DNA of 64,000 nucleotides from Pseudocercospora fijiensis CIRAD86 (taxonomy: Eukaryota; Ascomycota; Dothideomycetes; Mycosphaerellales; Mycosphaerellaceae). Below the pieces are notes generated by a model. That model made no database searches and was not told the origin of the DNA. It was given only the letters and a program-made list of their open reading frames with translations. The position numbers were made by a program, and so were the translations under genes. Below are positions 1 to 11,223 of the stretch, piece after piece. Position 1 is the stretch's first letter; each line of letters starts with the position of its first letter. The stretch is taken from assembly GCF_000340215.1 (NCBI RefSeq), contig NW_006921535.1, positions 3,520,596-3,584,595 of the forward strand, written 5' to 3'.

Positions 1-2
1 CA

Positions 3-116
3 TTCCAAGCTGCTGAAGCCCGTAGCCTGGCTCCAAGCCAATCACCGGGAGGCAAACCCAAAGGCTTCGGGCGACTCATGAGCCGACGAGAGCGCAGCGT
101 TCCGCCGTCCAACTAG
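3..116 (+). CDS. possible 3' end of a gene cut by the window edge
   Basis: An open frame runs from the window edge to a TAG at 114-116. Its 37 residues are Ser/Pro/Lys/Arg-rich and end in a basic stretch (GRLMSRRERSVPPSN). It looks like a disordered, basic C-terminal tail, but there is no domain and the overlapping minus-strand frame is also open, so this is weakly supported. Confidence 0.25.
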   Translation, partial: FQAAEARSLAPSQSPGGKPKGFGRLMSRRERSVPPSN

Positions 117-1003
117 GACCAGGACGAGCCAAAGCTGAAGCGCTCAGGCACACACAAGCTGAAGGAGCGCGCAAAGACATTACTTCGCCGCCCGAACAAG
201 GGATCTTCGCTGCGAAGAGATTCAAGCCAGCTTAGCTTGGCCTCTGCCGCGACTATGCCTCCTCTTCCCACGGCGTGGAGAGACAAACGGCGAGATTCTG
301 CAGTGAGCAGCGACAATTCGACATTGAGATTTGATGACTTTGGATCAAAAGGGGGGAAAAGGGGTTCTTTTGCTGATACGGAATCAGCTGATACATAATG
401 TTCTTGTTACATGTGCTGCGTGCAAGCAGGCGCGGCCTGGGGAAAGTCTTGATTTTAAGGGCGAGATGGGACCTGTGAGATACCACTATGCGCGTATAAA
501 GCGACAGTTTCTTCTTGAATGTGGTTTTCCTGCTTGTAGCTAGTTCGCCTCTTCGAAATGCTGCTAACCTTTAACAGTGATATGTAGTTTTTGAAGTGGA
601 TCAGGTCCGTGCGTCTACCGGTTCAATACGTTCTTTACTTCCTCTACAAATCCCTAAGCTAGTCGGTATACGAGTAAGGGCAAACTTAGCTCGGTAGACA
701 AATCCTTATACCTAAAGATATATAATATTTCATTAAAGAATTCAGCCCCGACGTATTGTCTCTTGAAATTTATGCTATAGGTCGGTTTTGCATCACTCTT
801 CTGCTTCACGTGAACGCCAAGATTAGTTTCTCCGGTTGCCGAGTGGGGCACAGCAGCTCGAACCTTCGAGAGCTGGGATTCATCTGGACAGAGCAACAGA
901 GCTTGAGTTTGCAGCCTTCCACTTCACTTGACAGCACTCAATTCCAACTCTCAGTCGCTGGTCAACGATTCACACATACTAACCTTGACTCACACCGACC
1001 AAT
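117..1003. other. intergenic region, STI1 promoter
   Basis: No convincing gene on either strand; short open frames here have no recognisable domain. The right half is the upstream region of the STI1 gene and holds the heat-shock-like site at 860-872. Confidence 0.5.
860..872 (+). promoter_or_regulatory. candidate heat shock element upstream of STI1
   Basis: GAA (860-862), two bases, TTC (865-867), two bases, GAG (870-872). This is the alternating nGAAnnTTCnnGAAn array recognised by heat shock factor, with one mismatch in the third unit. It lies about 130 bp upstream of the STI1 start. STI1/Hop genes are classic Hsf1 targets in fungi, so site and gene agree; function is inferred. Confidence 0.5.
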
Positions 1004-2832
1004 ATGGCAGAGGCGCTCAAGGCGGAGGGCAACAAGCTGTTCGCAGCGAAGGACTTTGAGGGCGCAGCGTGAGTTGATGTTCAAGCATGCACACGATCAT
1101 TGCTATGCCTGGTTATGCTAATTAATGTAACAGTCAGAAGTTCTCGGAAGCCATTGAAGCTGATCCTAACAACCACGTCCTCTACTCGAATAGATCTGGC
1201 GCATACGCTTCCCTCAAACAGTATGAGTTGGCTCTCGCCGATGCGACCAAGACAACAGAGATCAAGCCTGACTGGAGTAAGGGCTGGGGTCGTAAGGGAG
1301 CAGCACTACATGGGATGGGAGATCTGATGGGCGCCGTGCAAGCGTTTGACGAGGCACTGAAGCTGGATCCAAACAATGCTCAGGCAAAGTCTGGTCGCGC
1401 AGCAGCTGAGCGCGCTATTGAGGCAGAGGCGAGTCGCGATGGCCTCGACCCAAGTGGAGGGCTGGGCAATATGTTCAATGACCCAAAGCTGTTCGAAAAG
1501 CTCGCAAAGAATCCCAAGACCTCGCATCTGCTCAGCGACTCGCAATTCATGACTAAATTGCAGAACCTGAAGAACAACCCACAAGGCATGCAGCAGGAGA
1601 TGTTCTCCGACCCACGCTTCCTGCAAGTCATGGGTGTGCTTCTCGGCATAGATATGCAGATGAACCCGACAGACGATGCAGACCGCGATGCAGCCAAGTT
1701 CCAGGCCGACCACGATGCAAAGGTCGAGGATGTCGAGATGCCAGACGTGCGACCACAATCATCGAAGCCGGAACAGGCCCAGAAGGCTCCGGAACCGGAA
1801 GCTGAGCCGGAACCCGAAGATGAAGAGGCGATTGAGAAGAAGAAGCAGAAAGAGGCTGCCGATAAAGAGAAGGCGCTGGGGACCGAGATGTACAAGAAGA
1901 GGCAGTTCGACGAGGCAATTGCCCATTACACAAAGGCTTGGGAGACATACAAGGACATCACATACCTTACCAACCTTGGTGCTGCGAACTTCGAGAAGGG
2001 TGACTACGACGCGTGTATCGAGGCATGCCAGAAGGCAGTCGACCACGGTCGTGAGGTCTTTGCCGATTTCAAGATCATTGCCAAGGCTTACGGCCGCATT
2101 GGATCTGCCTACGAGAAGAAGGGCGATCTTGCCAACGCTGTCGAGTTCTACCAGCGCTCTCTCACCGAACACCGAACCCCAGATATCCTTAGCAAGCTGC
2201 GAGCTGCGGAGAAGGCGAAGATCAAGGCGGAGAAGGATTCGTACATCGACCCACAGAAGGCCGAAGAAGCACGAGAGCTTGGCAACCAGAAATTCAAGGA
2301 GACTGATTGGCCGGCAGCCGTGGAAGCTTACACGGAGATGATCAAGCGTGCTCCTGAAGATCCACGAGGCTACTCGAACCGCGCTGCATGTCTCATCAAG
2401 CTTCTCACATTCCCAAGCGCCGTCCAGGACTGCGATGAAGCTATCAAGCGGGACCCGAACTTCATCCGTGCCTACCTCCGCAAGGCACAAGCACTCTTCG
2501 CCATGAAGGAATACAACAAGTGTCTTGACGTTTGCGCGGAGGCAAGTGCGCACGATGCTGATGGCAAGAACGCACGCGAAATCGAGCAACAAAGCCAAAA
2601 GGCTTTGGAAGCACAATTCTCTGCGCGGGAAGGTGAGACGGAGCAGCAAGCGCAAGAGCGTATCCAGAGAGATCCAGACATCATGGCCATCCTGCAAGAC
2701 CCAGTCATGCAGAGCATCCTGCAGCAAGCCAAGAATGATCCGGCGGCTCTGAACGACCACATGCGCAACCCGGCCATTCGCACCAATATCCAGAAGCTCA
2801 TTGCTGCTGGTGTGATTAGGCTGGGAAGATAG
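1004..2832 (+). CDS. STI1: Hsp70/Hsp90-organising co-chaperone Sti1/Hop
   Basis: Exons 1004-1068 and 1134-2832, 587 aa; the 65-nt intron (GTGAGT...CAG) has a GCTAAT-type branch site. The encoded protein bridges Hsp70 and Hsp90 in the cytosol and passes client proteins between them. Order of domains: TPR1 (about 4-105), an Asp-Pro-rich DP1 domain (about 134-195, starting NDPKLFEKLAKNP), an acidic/Pro linker, TPR2A from about 268, TPR2B from about 396 (EEARELGNQKFKETDW), and DP2 at the C-terminus (about 533-587). Length and domain order match yeast Sti1 (589 aa). The start at 1004 was chosen because the small first exon supplies the first TPR helix (MAEALKAEGNKLFAAKDFEG). A heat-shock-like site lies upstream. 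Identification is firm. Confidence 0.95.
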
Positions 2833-4390
2833 AGTGGGGATGGAGGCGTGGGAATTTGACCAAGGCAAGACAATACGATCATCATGTGTATGTATCATAG
2901 CGCATAGCGAATATGGGTTCGGCTTCGGCGTCGACATAGCTGGATGGGTAATGTAAGATACAAAAGTCCTGCATCGAAAGGATGACAGCTGTACTTCGTT
3001 TGCTATCGGACATGATAGCATGTCTGTATGTTCAGTAAGCTTCATCTCTCTAGGTCGAGACTTCGGATTTACATGCATCATCTGCTCAAAGCGGTTGAAG
3101 CAGTGACCAGTACCACTTCCGAATGAAGCCTGACTTTCGAGACGCACCTGGTGGATTGGCGTACATGAACATAGAGTGCTCAAAGCACTGTCATTGTGCG
3201 TACGAAAAATGATAGAGCGACCGAGCGCGTGCCTGGTCATAGGATCAACGTGCCGAAACGTGCCCAAAACGTGTCGTGCTCGTGGACGCAAGGTTCGAAC
3301 TTCTGGGGGGTGGGTTCTGGCATCCAGCTCGCCGGGTGACCTTGCCCTGTCACGTTTCGAGCTATTTTTAAGGGCAGTTCATCGACTCGAGCAGGGATGC
3401 GAGAGCTAAAATGCATTATGCTGGGGAGAGGCTCCACGCGCTAGTCGTTCCCAAAATAGCAACAAACCTGACGTCTAGCCATATCGTGAGGACGCGATTG
3501 ATGGATAGGCAGAGCCCCAGCCCCAGCAGCGAGTAGTCTTCCAACGCCAACAGCGAGCAGTCCTTCCACGCCAACAGCGAGTAGTCTTTCCATAGGCGCG
3601 GAAATAATTGAAGGCGGAGTGAGCATGCCCGGTCCAGTGGAGAGTTCTGTGCTGACCCAGCGAGCGGCGCGTGCTTCTCATCGCTGGTCACGCTTGATCG
3701 CTGCGCCAGGGTGGGCGTGGGCGTGGGCGGGGGCATGGGAGGCACGGATGTGCCTGTCTGCACACTGCCCAGCAGAGCTTCACGGTCGTCCTAATTTCGG
3801 TAGAGACGCTCCGCATACTCTAACGGGGTGCCAGCAAGCAATGGCAGACGTGTGCTCCTGGCCCTGCTGCTGGAAATGGGAGCTAATTAGGGATCATTAT
3901 TGCTGCACGAAAGACGGCAAAATTCAGCCTTGCCTGGCCTTGCTGCACCCCGGATTGCCCGTGACAGCGCGCGCTCAGCAGCACAGCGCACAGCACAGCA
4001 CGGCGGCGCAGCGCACAGCACAGCAGCTTATTCTTCCTGGCGGCGTCCTGGTGTCGCCAGCGCGCCTCCTGAGGCCCGCCCATCGGTCCCAAATCCCAAA
4101 ATACAGTACGCCTGCCATCTGCCATCTGCCACTGCCACTGACCCTGCCTGCCGTCCGTGCTTGCATCGTCCCGAATCCGAACGTTTGTCGATGGCCAGTC
4201 GCGCCTGGGACCAGCAATGGCCGCGCTCCTACTTATCCACCAACATGTCCGCCTCACACAGCAACATGGTCTGCCTCAGCCTAGCCTGCCCGCCCGCCGT
4301 CACTGCACGCCCCATCTACCACACCACTCTCATCCGTGAGGTGTTGTTGCCACCAACGCAACACCTCGCGCACCCTCCTCCACGCACACC
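2833..4390. other. intergenic region with low-complexity DNA
   Basis: No supported gene. It contains a 24-bp tandem repeat (3528-3590) and a CAGCGCACAGCA-type low-complexity patch near 3970-4025. The open frames here are fragmented, overlap on both strands and lack domains. Confidence 0.5.
3528..3590 (+). repeat. 24-bp tandem repeat, about 2.6 copies
   Basis: Copies at 3528-3551, 3552-3575 and a partial one from 3576, each beginning AGCGAGYAGTC and ending in GCCAAC. Copies differ at a few positions. It lies in a non-coding region between STI1 and the Myb-like gene. Confidence 0.8.
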
Positions 4391-5572
4391 ATGACTTCGG
4401 GCCAGGCCTTTCCTACTCTGTCTGGCACAATCGACCCAGAACACGTGGGACCCGCGGAATGGTATGCGCCGAGTTCGGTATGTCAGCCCGCCCATCCTCA
4501 ATCAATGGTCCGTCACTTCAGCTTCCATCAGACGTCGGAATTCGATAGACTGTCAAACTGACGTTGCAGCAGTATGCCTACAACGACCCCTATATCACTC
4601 CATATCCAGCGTCGACCGTCGAATCACAGCCATGGACGCAATATGCGCGAGCTTCCGTCCCGGACACCACGATGGCTCCTCCATATGGCGTTTCCGCACT
4701 GCCTCATCAGCCACAGCAAATACCAATCAAAGACCCGAGCCGCCCAAGGAGCAGTCCCAGCACCTTCGGCCCGTCAGCTGACTCCATTTCATGGACAACC
4801 ACCGGTCTCGGCATCCAAGGTATCCAATATACAACTGCAGGCGGCCAACCAACCCCGCCAGTGACTTCTGCATTCCCTCCCAATGTCTTCCAGACATATC
4901 CTCCAGATGATCATTTCGGGAACAGTCCGCCTGAGATTCGGCAGCCGCAGCCTAGGAGGCCATACACCAACATTGCGCCCAATCCAGTTGGCGCTGCTGC
5001 TAAGCGCAAGCGCGACGAAGAAGAGCAGCAAGCTACCCCTGGATCCGCCGGCAAGCGACGAAAGCGCACCTCATCAGTCGCATCAGCAGATTTGAGCGAA
5101 GACGATCGATTCCTCGTTCAGCTCAAGGAGGACGAGAACCTGCCATGGAAAGACATTGCCACTCGCTTCCAGACTGAGAAGGGCAAGAACTTTCAAGTCG
5201 CCGCGCTTCAGATGCGCTACAAGCGTCTGCGTGAGAAGTTTCGCGTCTGGGAAGACCAAGATGTCCAGGCTTTGAAGCTGGCGCACGAGTACTGGGAAAA
5301 GTACAAATGGGAGATCATTAGTGCCAAGGTAAGAAAGGAATATCGATCATATCGACTCAAAAGAACGACCGCTGACAGCATGCCTGCAGATGCTCGACTT
5401 CGGCATTCAAGAACGCTGGCCTGCACGCCATGCCGCGCGCAAATGGCAGGAACTCGAAGCCACAGCTACGACGACGCATCCAACGACAGCCGGACTCACA
5501 TCTGCTTCCATTTCACAATTCTCCAGCCCCATAGATGGGCCTGTACAGTTCGCATTCATGCCTCTCTCATGA
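4391..5572 (+). CDS. Myb/SANT-like nuclear DNA-binding protein
   Basis: Three exons: 4391-4477, 4570-5328 and 5390-5572, giving 342 aa. Both introns are in phase 0 and have GTATGT/GTAAGA donors. The N-terminal half is Pro/Gln/Tyr-rich and disordered. Basic clusters AAKRKR and GKRRKR look like nuclear localisation signals. They are followed by a Myb/SANT-like unit starting DLSEDDRFLVQLKEDENLPW, with the Trp-x-Ile-Ala-x-Arg-Phe pattern. A second helical unit crosses the last intron and ends in RWPARHAARKWQELE. The joined exon 3 frame restores that pattern, which supports the splice. Role is probably transcriptional, but no target can be inferred. The first intron donor has an alternative GTATGC about 15 bp upstream. 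Confidence 0.75.
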
Positions 5573-6132
5573 CTATATGGTCGGGAGGATGGACTGCCGC
5601 AACCCGCGCGATCGATTCGCGCTTGATCAACAAGCCTGCTTTTGGTTCTGGCTCTTCTCTTGATACGAAAATTCACGGACGGTGTTTTCTGCTTTCGACA
5701 TTGCATGGTTCGAACGGCTGCATTGCATTTTTTATAGAGGGGGGTTTTGCTGATTTCTTGCGCGTTTTTCTTCGATGATACCCGGGACGCTCGCTCTTAC
5801 TTTCTCGCCTGGTCTCTGGGACTCAAAATGATACCCCCCAAGTTCATTTCATTCGCTTCACGATATATGCGATCTGGCCTTCTGCATTGGGTAGCAGCGG
5901 ATATCTGCTAAAGGGGAATGGCATTTTTTTGGAAGCATTCATTTTTGAAAGACGACAGTGATTCGCATTTGCATGGAATCTGTATATACGGCGCTACGAT
6001 AGCAGCGATGCCAGTACATGGGTTGGGTTGCTTGTTGTGGCTTTTGTATCCACAGTCTTTTACTGTGTTGTAGCATATCCAGCAATTGAAGACTTCTAAA
6101 CCATTTTCTCTACACCGTTCACTTCTTCATTT
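5573..6132. other. intergenic region between convergent genes
   Basis: This is 3' flanking DNA of the Myb-like gene (plus strand) and of the RidA gene (minus strand). No further gene or repeat is visible. Confidence 0.5.
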
Positions 6133-7109
6133 TCAAGCTAGAGCGATGCACTCAAGCTCGACAGGCACACCCTTTGGCAGCTCCTTGACGGCGACGCATG
6201 AACGAGCCGGCTTGTGCTGTCCAAAGTACTTCTCGTACACCGAGTTCATCTCCTATGCTCTCGCGTTAGCAACCGATTGTACGATATTGTGTGCTCGTAA
6301 ATACAAAACTCACAGCAAAGTTCTCCATGGACGTAATGAACACAGTGACCTGGAGACGATGCTCGTTAGCACCATCATCATCTAAAAAAATTCAAATCAC
6401 ACTTGACTATCGCAGCAGTAGTCCGCGCGTGGCAAAGATGTAGTAGATCCTTCATCATGATGTCGATCAATAAAGCATCCATGGGCCCACGTGCTGCAGC
6501 GTGGGATGTCGAGCCAAGAATCCAATCTGTCGATCAAAATTCATCCAGACAATTGTCTTGATGAATAATGCAAACAAGGAAAAAAAAATAAATCCTAGAG
6601 CTTGGGCTCTGTGATCCCGAAGCAGATCGTTTATTTTTAGTGTTGAGCAACATTATGTTGACTTGCGTACCTTAGTAACCTTTGAAATCGAAGATCCCGC
6701 CGCCTCGAGGATGTTCTTGAGACCTTCGCAGCACACTGTTGTCTTGTCGGCAATGCTGCCCTCAACCAGGCTTCCATCTGGCGCGGCTGGGATTTGGCCA
6801 GAGACGAAGACAAGGCCCCCGGCTTTGATGGCTTGGGACTGTGACGTGACGCGAGTCAGCGGGGGAAAAAAAATTGACATATGGTATCGATGGAGGCAGG
6901 GACAAAGGGCGCCTCTACATATATATATCTGTGTTGTGCAAAGAAGCGTGATGCATGAGGTGGGGTCGGTACGTACGTATGGCGCAACGGCTTAAGAAGG
7001 TCGATTGTTAGCTTTCATGATCAAGAGCTCGGATATATGGTGATTTGAGGGTGTGTGAGTTCTTACGCTGAGCTGCCTTGGGAGTCGAGATGTGCTGAAT
7101 TTCAGACAT
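6133..7109 (-). CDS. RidA/YjgF-family enamine/imine deaminase
   Basis: Five exons on the minus strand: 7067-7109 (43 nt), 6977-6990 (14-nt microexon), 6671-6838, 6314-6349 (36 nt) and 6133-6252, giving 126 aa, the normal family length. RidA proteins hydrolyse reactive 2-aminoacrylate and other enamines; fungal members (Mmf1/Hmf1) act in mitochondria or cytosol and affect isoleucine synthesis. Spliced N-terminus [19 protein letters not shown] continues as [17 protein letters not shown]; the C-terminus has the family signature with Arg-Ser-Cys-Val-Ala-Val and ends [10 protein letters not shown]. All junctions are GT-AG and keep the frame; the first intron has a GCTAAC branch site. The 321-nt third intron is unusually long. 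A RIP-degraded MULE lies about 50 bp upstream of the ATG, so its promoter may have been displaced. Confidence 0.9.
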
Positions 7110-7159
7110 TGTGCGTGTGGGTTGATCTGGCGAGAAGGTGGAGATTGGGGCTTGTGTGG

Positions 7160-7201
7160 GGGCGAGACTATTCGAGAATCCACCCCGGCTATTCGAGAAT
7201 C
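7160..7201 (+). repeat. left terminal inverted repeat of the MULE
   Basis: 42 bp starting GGGCGAGACTATTCGAGAAT, with an internal direct duplication of CTATTCGAGAATC. It is the reverse complement of 10551-10592 apart from a few substitutions, and it reappears at the ends of the short derivative at 49444-50054. Confidence 0.9.
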
Positions 7202-10200
7202 TACGGACCTAGGGCCGCTCCGGTCTCGGTGAGACCAAATTGGTAGTAATCTATATAGAATAATATCGCATGAAGACATGTGATGCCCTTGCTAGCTGCT
7301 TAGTAGAATAATAACGTAGGAAAGAAGAATTAAGTAAATAATAGACGTAGAATTCGATACTATAGCTAATCCTAACTGTTCTAGGCATACTGCCTGCCTA
7401 GCAAATAAGGTTCTACTACCCTCGCATTAACGTATAGCTCCTACTATACTAAATTAGTGTAGCCTAAGATACCTGCTAGCGCTATAGGTACTAGTAGAGT
7501 CCTCGGAGAGGGAGGAGGCCCCTATATAGGTAAATAAGTAGATATAGGGTCCCTATCGTACTGCCTATACTTATAGCAGCCTACGTAGCAGTCTACGTTG
7601 TCTTTAACGCACTTGCACCTCCTATAGGCCGTTTTGTATATATAACCCTTGCGTAAAGGTTGCTATAGTACCGGTAGTAGTAGAAGTAGAATAGGCCTTC
7701 TAGGCTTAGCCTATCTTATCGCTTCTTGCTAGTCTATAGCCTTAGCGGCTTGTTCAATAAGCTTAGGTCTAGTTGCCTTACGCCGAGTCGACCGTATAAG
7801 CCGCTTATTAATCCGCTTAAGTAGCTCTAAGGTACGGTAAGTAGTAGTAGCCTTGTTGCTATTATAATCGCTCCTTAGTATTCGCTAGTACTTGTTAAAC
7901 TAGCCGATAGTAAGAATGCCGGCTATAGACTCCTCGATTATTAGCATTTAGTATATACAATTTAGGCTATAGACCCTTCGATAGTACTAGGTATATACTA
8001 ATAGCCTATAACTATTAGACTTCCGCTTCTCGAGCTTACTACGTACAAGAGCCCTTCGCTCGGCTACCTTCTATAGAGCGAAGGTACTAATATAGCTAAT
8101 AACCTCGGTATAGAGGGGGTCGTTTAAAAACACCGTTACTAGTCGTATAATCTCGAGTCTAACTATTGCTTAATAGCGGTTAACCTAGTGCTAGAAATAG
8201 GGCACTATCCGGTTAATAAAGCTATAGATATTATTCTTATAGGTCGTTAACTATGCCTTAATACTAGCGTAACAACCTTCTACTAGCGAGGTTGTTATAT
8301 TGCTAAAATAGCGTGTCCTATTAATCTAGTATTTAATATAGTGCTGTCGGTGAATCTACTATATATTAGCTATATAACTAGCTAGTATTTGCTAGCCCTT
8401 ATTGTCCGAGTAGTCTCGTATAGGCTTACCTTCACTAGCGGCAATCTTGCCGCTCTCGAGGGCCTTCGAGTTAGTTGCAAACGACTCAACCGACGGCGAG
8501 TTAATAGCCTTATTAAATAGGTCTATAAAGTCCTATATAGCTACACTTAATGGCCTCCGCCTTGTCGATAGATTAGGTAGCCTAGTACTAAGGAAGGCCT
8601 TCGTATTAGCCTCTACTGCGCGTCTAATATGCTAGCAGTAGAGCTATGTATATAAATAAGTCTAGTCGCTTGCTAGTGCCTTAATTAGTGCCTTGTTACG
8701 GTTATAGATTATAAGCCGTAGCTCTTCTATACCGTATTCTAATAGCAACTCCTATATATAGCTAATAGCTATAGAATACTATTTAGTTGCCTGTCTAGGC
8801 ATAAATATAAGCGCTAAAGGGAAGGTTTAGTTAAACTAATTAAGTAAGGCGATTACAAGTAATAGCAAGCTGTATTCGTTAGTTTTATAGGTGCAATCTA
8901 TAACTATAATATCCGGACAGTTCTTATAGATATTAATTATCTTAGGGTGCGAGAAATACAGCTATTCTAGCCGTTGCTTACCGCTTAGTCTAGTGCTAAT
9001 ACCCTTCTATACGAAGTAGTTCTATTATAGGAGGTCCTCGATCGTCTTATCGACTACTAACTTACTAGCGAGTCGCAACTTCTTAGCCTTTTGCTAGGCA
9101 TTTAAGATATCTCGTAAAGTGGCGGGTACGATAGGCGATTGCTAGTCTCTACTACTACTAAAACGGAGCTTAATAGCGGCCTTAATCTGTCGATTAGTAA
9201 CGCCTATAGACCTTAACTACAATATAGCCTTAATAATCTCTGTCGTACGAGCTCGGCGGCGGTAATTAGCTAGCGCTATTAGATAGACTGCTAGATAGTT
9301 GTAGTTAGAGCTATTAAATGTAAGAGACTAGGTGCTATTATCGGGGTCCTTCTAGTCGTCCGTAGTAAGGGCTATAGACTAAGAGCAATTACACTTCTTT
9401 AAGCGGCCTTTACGAGTCTTAGTAGTAGGATAAAGAAGCCTTCTCTCGTTACGCTTCTTCCTTACCGTCTCGCGTAATGCCGGTATTAAATACTTAGCGT
9501 AGCGCAGTAAGAAGGTCTAGTAAGTATAGTCCTTATTGCGCTTATAGCCGGTCCTTCTAAGCTTAAACCCCTTCTCTAGTGCGAATGTGTCTATATAGTC
9601 CTCGGCTGCTATAACACTATTAAATACCTAGTTTTCGGGATTCTCGATAGTTGCGTACGATCTAGGTTTATAAGCCTCTGCCTCTAACTTAGACTAGTTA
9701 CTATATTCGTCGTTGTTGCTAAAGTTATAGGCTAGTTGTTAAGGAGACTCGATTTCTACCGAAGGAGGGCGTTATTCTTACTAACTAACCCCGCCTTCGC
9801 CGTTGTTACTATCGCTACTACTACTACTACTAACTTTAACTTCTTCTTCTTCTTTACTATTCCATTTACTACCCTTACTGCTTAGTAGCCTCTACCTCTT
9901 ACTAGGTATAGCATATAGTATAAAGCGGATCGCTTTATGCCCTACTTCGTACTATTCTAGCAAATTGTCGATAAAGGGGATAGTTAGGTTAAGAGTCTCG
10001 AAGGTGCTATCTAGCTTACTAGCTAACTAGTTAGAGGGATTAAGACTATCGTGTCTAGCCTTATACTAATAACTAATATAGCGCTACTTATACGTCCGCT
10101 CGCTTTCCGCTATATCTTCCTAGAAGTCTAAGAGAAATTGCTTTAAATACTAACGGTCGACACCCTCCTAGTATTAGTAGGCTAGCTAGTGTTTTAGTCT

Positions 10201-10550
10201 ATATATCTGCTTAACCTATAATTTAAGGCCTCCGAGGTTACCTAGGTACGGCTCTCGCTCTTACCGTAGCCTCTTACTACGTATTCTTTATAGCTAGAAG
10301 ACCTTCGGATTATATATATTACCCCCCTATTAAATAGTAGGCGTAGCGGCGGCGGCGGCGGCGGTAATAGTAGTAGTAGTAGCGGCGGTATTACACTCGG
10401 CTTGTAACTACGTAGAAGGGCTTAATAACATAGCTATCGATAGCGATAGTAAGGTTAAAACAGTAGTTAAAACAGCGGCGACGGTAAGGTCTAGCGGTAG
10501 AGAACATAACTAACAAATTTGCCTTAGGCCTCCTCCGCGATTAGACTATA

Positions 10551-10592
10551 GATTCTCGAATAGCTAGGGTAGATTCTCGAATAGTCTCGCCC
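10551..10592 (-). repeat. right terminal inverted repeat of the MULE
   Basis: Reverse complement of the left end, including both GATTCTCGAATAG units and the terminal GTCTCGCCC. The 9 bp that follow (10593-10601) are the RIP-mutated copy of the target duplication. Confidence 0.9.
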
Positions 10593-10601
10593 CTTATATA
10601 G

Positions 10602-11223
10602 CCTAGTAGGAGTTAAGAACGGCAAGCCTAGAGGGAAACAATCTTCTTAGATTTCGTAGTAGTAGCATACTAGAAATCTAAGGTAGAAAGGATAGTCGGA
10701 GTAGGTCGGGACGGCGTTACGCGAAAACCTATATATCTAAACTAGGCGGGAATTCGCGGAGTAGGGGCACTGTACGATACCTTATATATACGATAGTAGT
10801 TATTATAGTGCATTTATAAACTATTATTATTAAAATATAGTTATAGGCAGCTACGCGGACCTATAAATTATAATATGCTTATAGGCGGCTTCGCGGGCCT
10901 ATAAAGGACGAGCGAAGCCTTATACTCTATAGAGACAACAGAATACTACTACCGTTAGTACCGTTAGTATTATACTAATCACTTTTGCTAATCACTTCTA
11001 GAAAGACTATACTAATTAATAGAAAACTACTAGTATTTCACCATCTTTTATCCATCTTTTATTTGGCCTACTACTAACCGACACTGCTATAGTAGTACTA
11101 CGAGCTTCGCTCGCAATAATCGAAATAGTTGCAGAAGGGTTTTGCGGGCGATCGGCTTTCTTTGTCACACTCACCCGAGAGTAGTTGTCACAGTGCATTC
11201 ATAAATCATTATGATGATTATCA
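10602..11223. repeat. RIP-damaged repeat remnants
   Basis: Up to about 11.04 kb the sequence is TpA-rich and poor in CpA/TpG, like the transposons; after that it becomes normal. It holds two short palindromes (10841-10866, 10879-10904). It also holds a direct repeat of about 45 bp whose first copy (from 10796) is RIP-mutated and whose second (from 11181) is not. No coding potential is seen. Confidence 0.6.
10841..10904. repeat. two similar 26-bp hairpins 12 bp apart
   Basis: 10841-10866 has arms TTATAGG/CCTATAA and 10879-10904 has arms TTATAGGC/GCCTATAA. The loops are related (CAGCTACGCGGA and GGCTTCGCGG). They look like a duplicated subterminal or regulatory module of a decayed transposon. 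Confidence 0.6.

Larger units (their letters stand above)
7160..10592 (-). mobile_element. RIP-degraded Mutator-like (MULE) DNA transposon, about 3.4 kb
   Basis: Bounded by 42-bp inverted repeats (7160-7201 and 10551-10592) beginning GGGCGAGAC; each holds two copies of CTATTCGAGAATC. Flanking 9-mers are CTTGTGTGG (7151-7159) and CTTATATAG (10593-10601). They differ only by three TpG-to-TpA changes, so they are read as a target duplication with one RIP-mutated copy; 9 bp is typical of MULEs. On the minus strand, between roughly 9.8 and 8.0 kb, the broken frame still shows a MULE transposase core: IDCTYKTNEYS with the first catalytic Asp, the MPRQATK region, and an IRRAV segment after the expected Cys/His position. 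Upstream is a Cys/Lys-rich part resembling a FAR1/WRKY-type zinc motif. Frames are interrupted mainly by TAG/TAA. Nothing here can be an active protein. Confidence 0.85.

Noticed and set aside
3285..3300. GGTTCGAAC resembling a tRNA B box
   Set aside because: No A box or foldable cloverleaf within 90 bp upstream.
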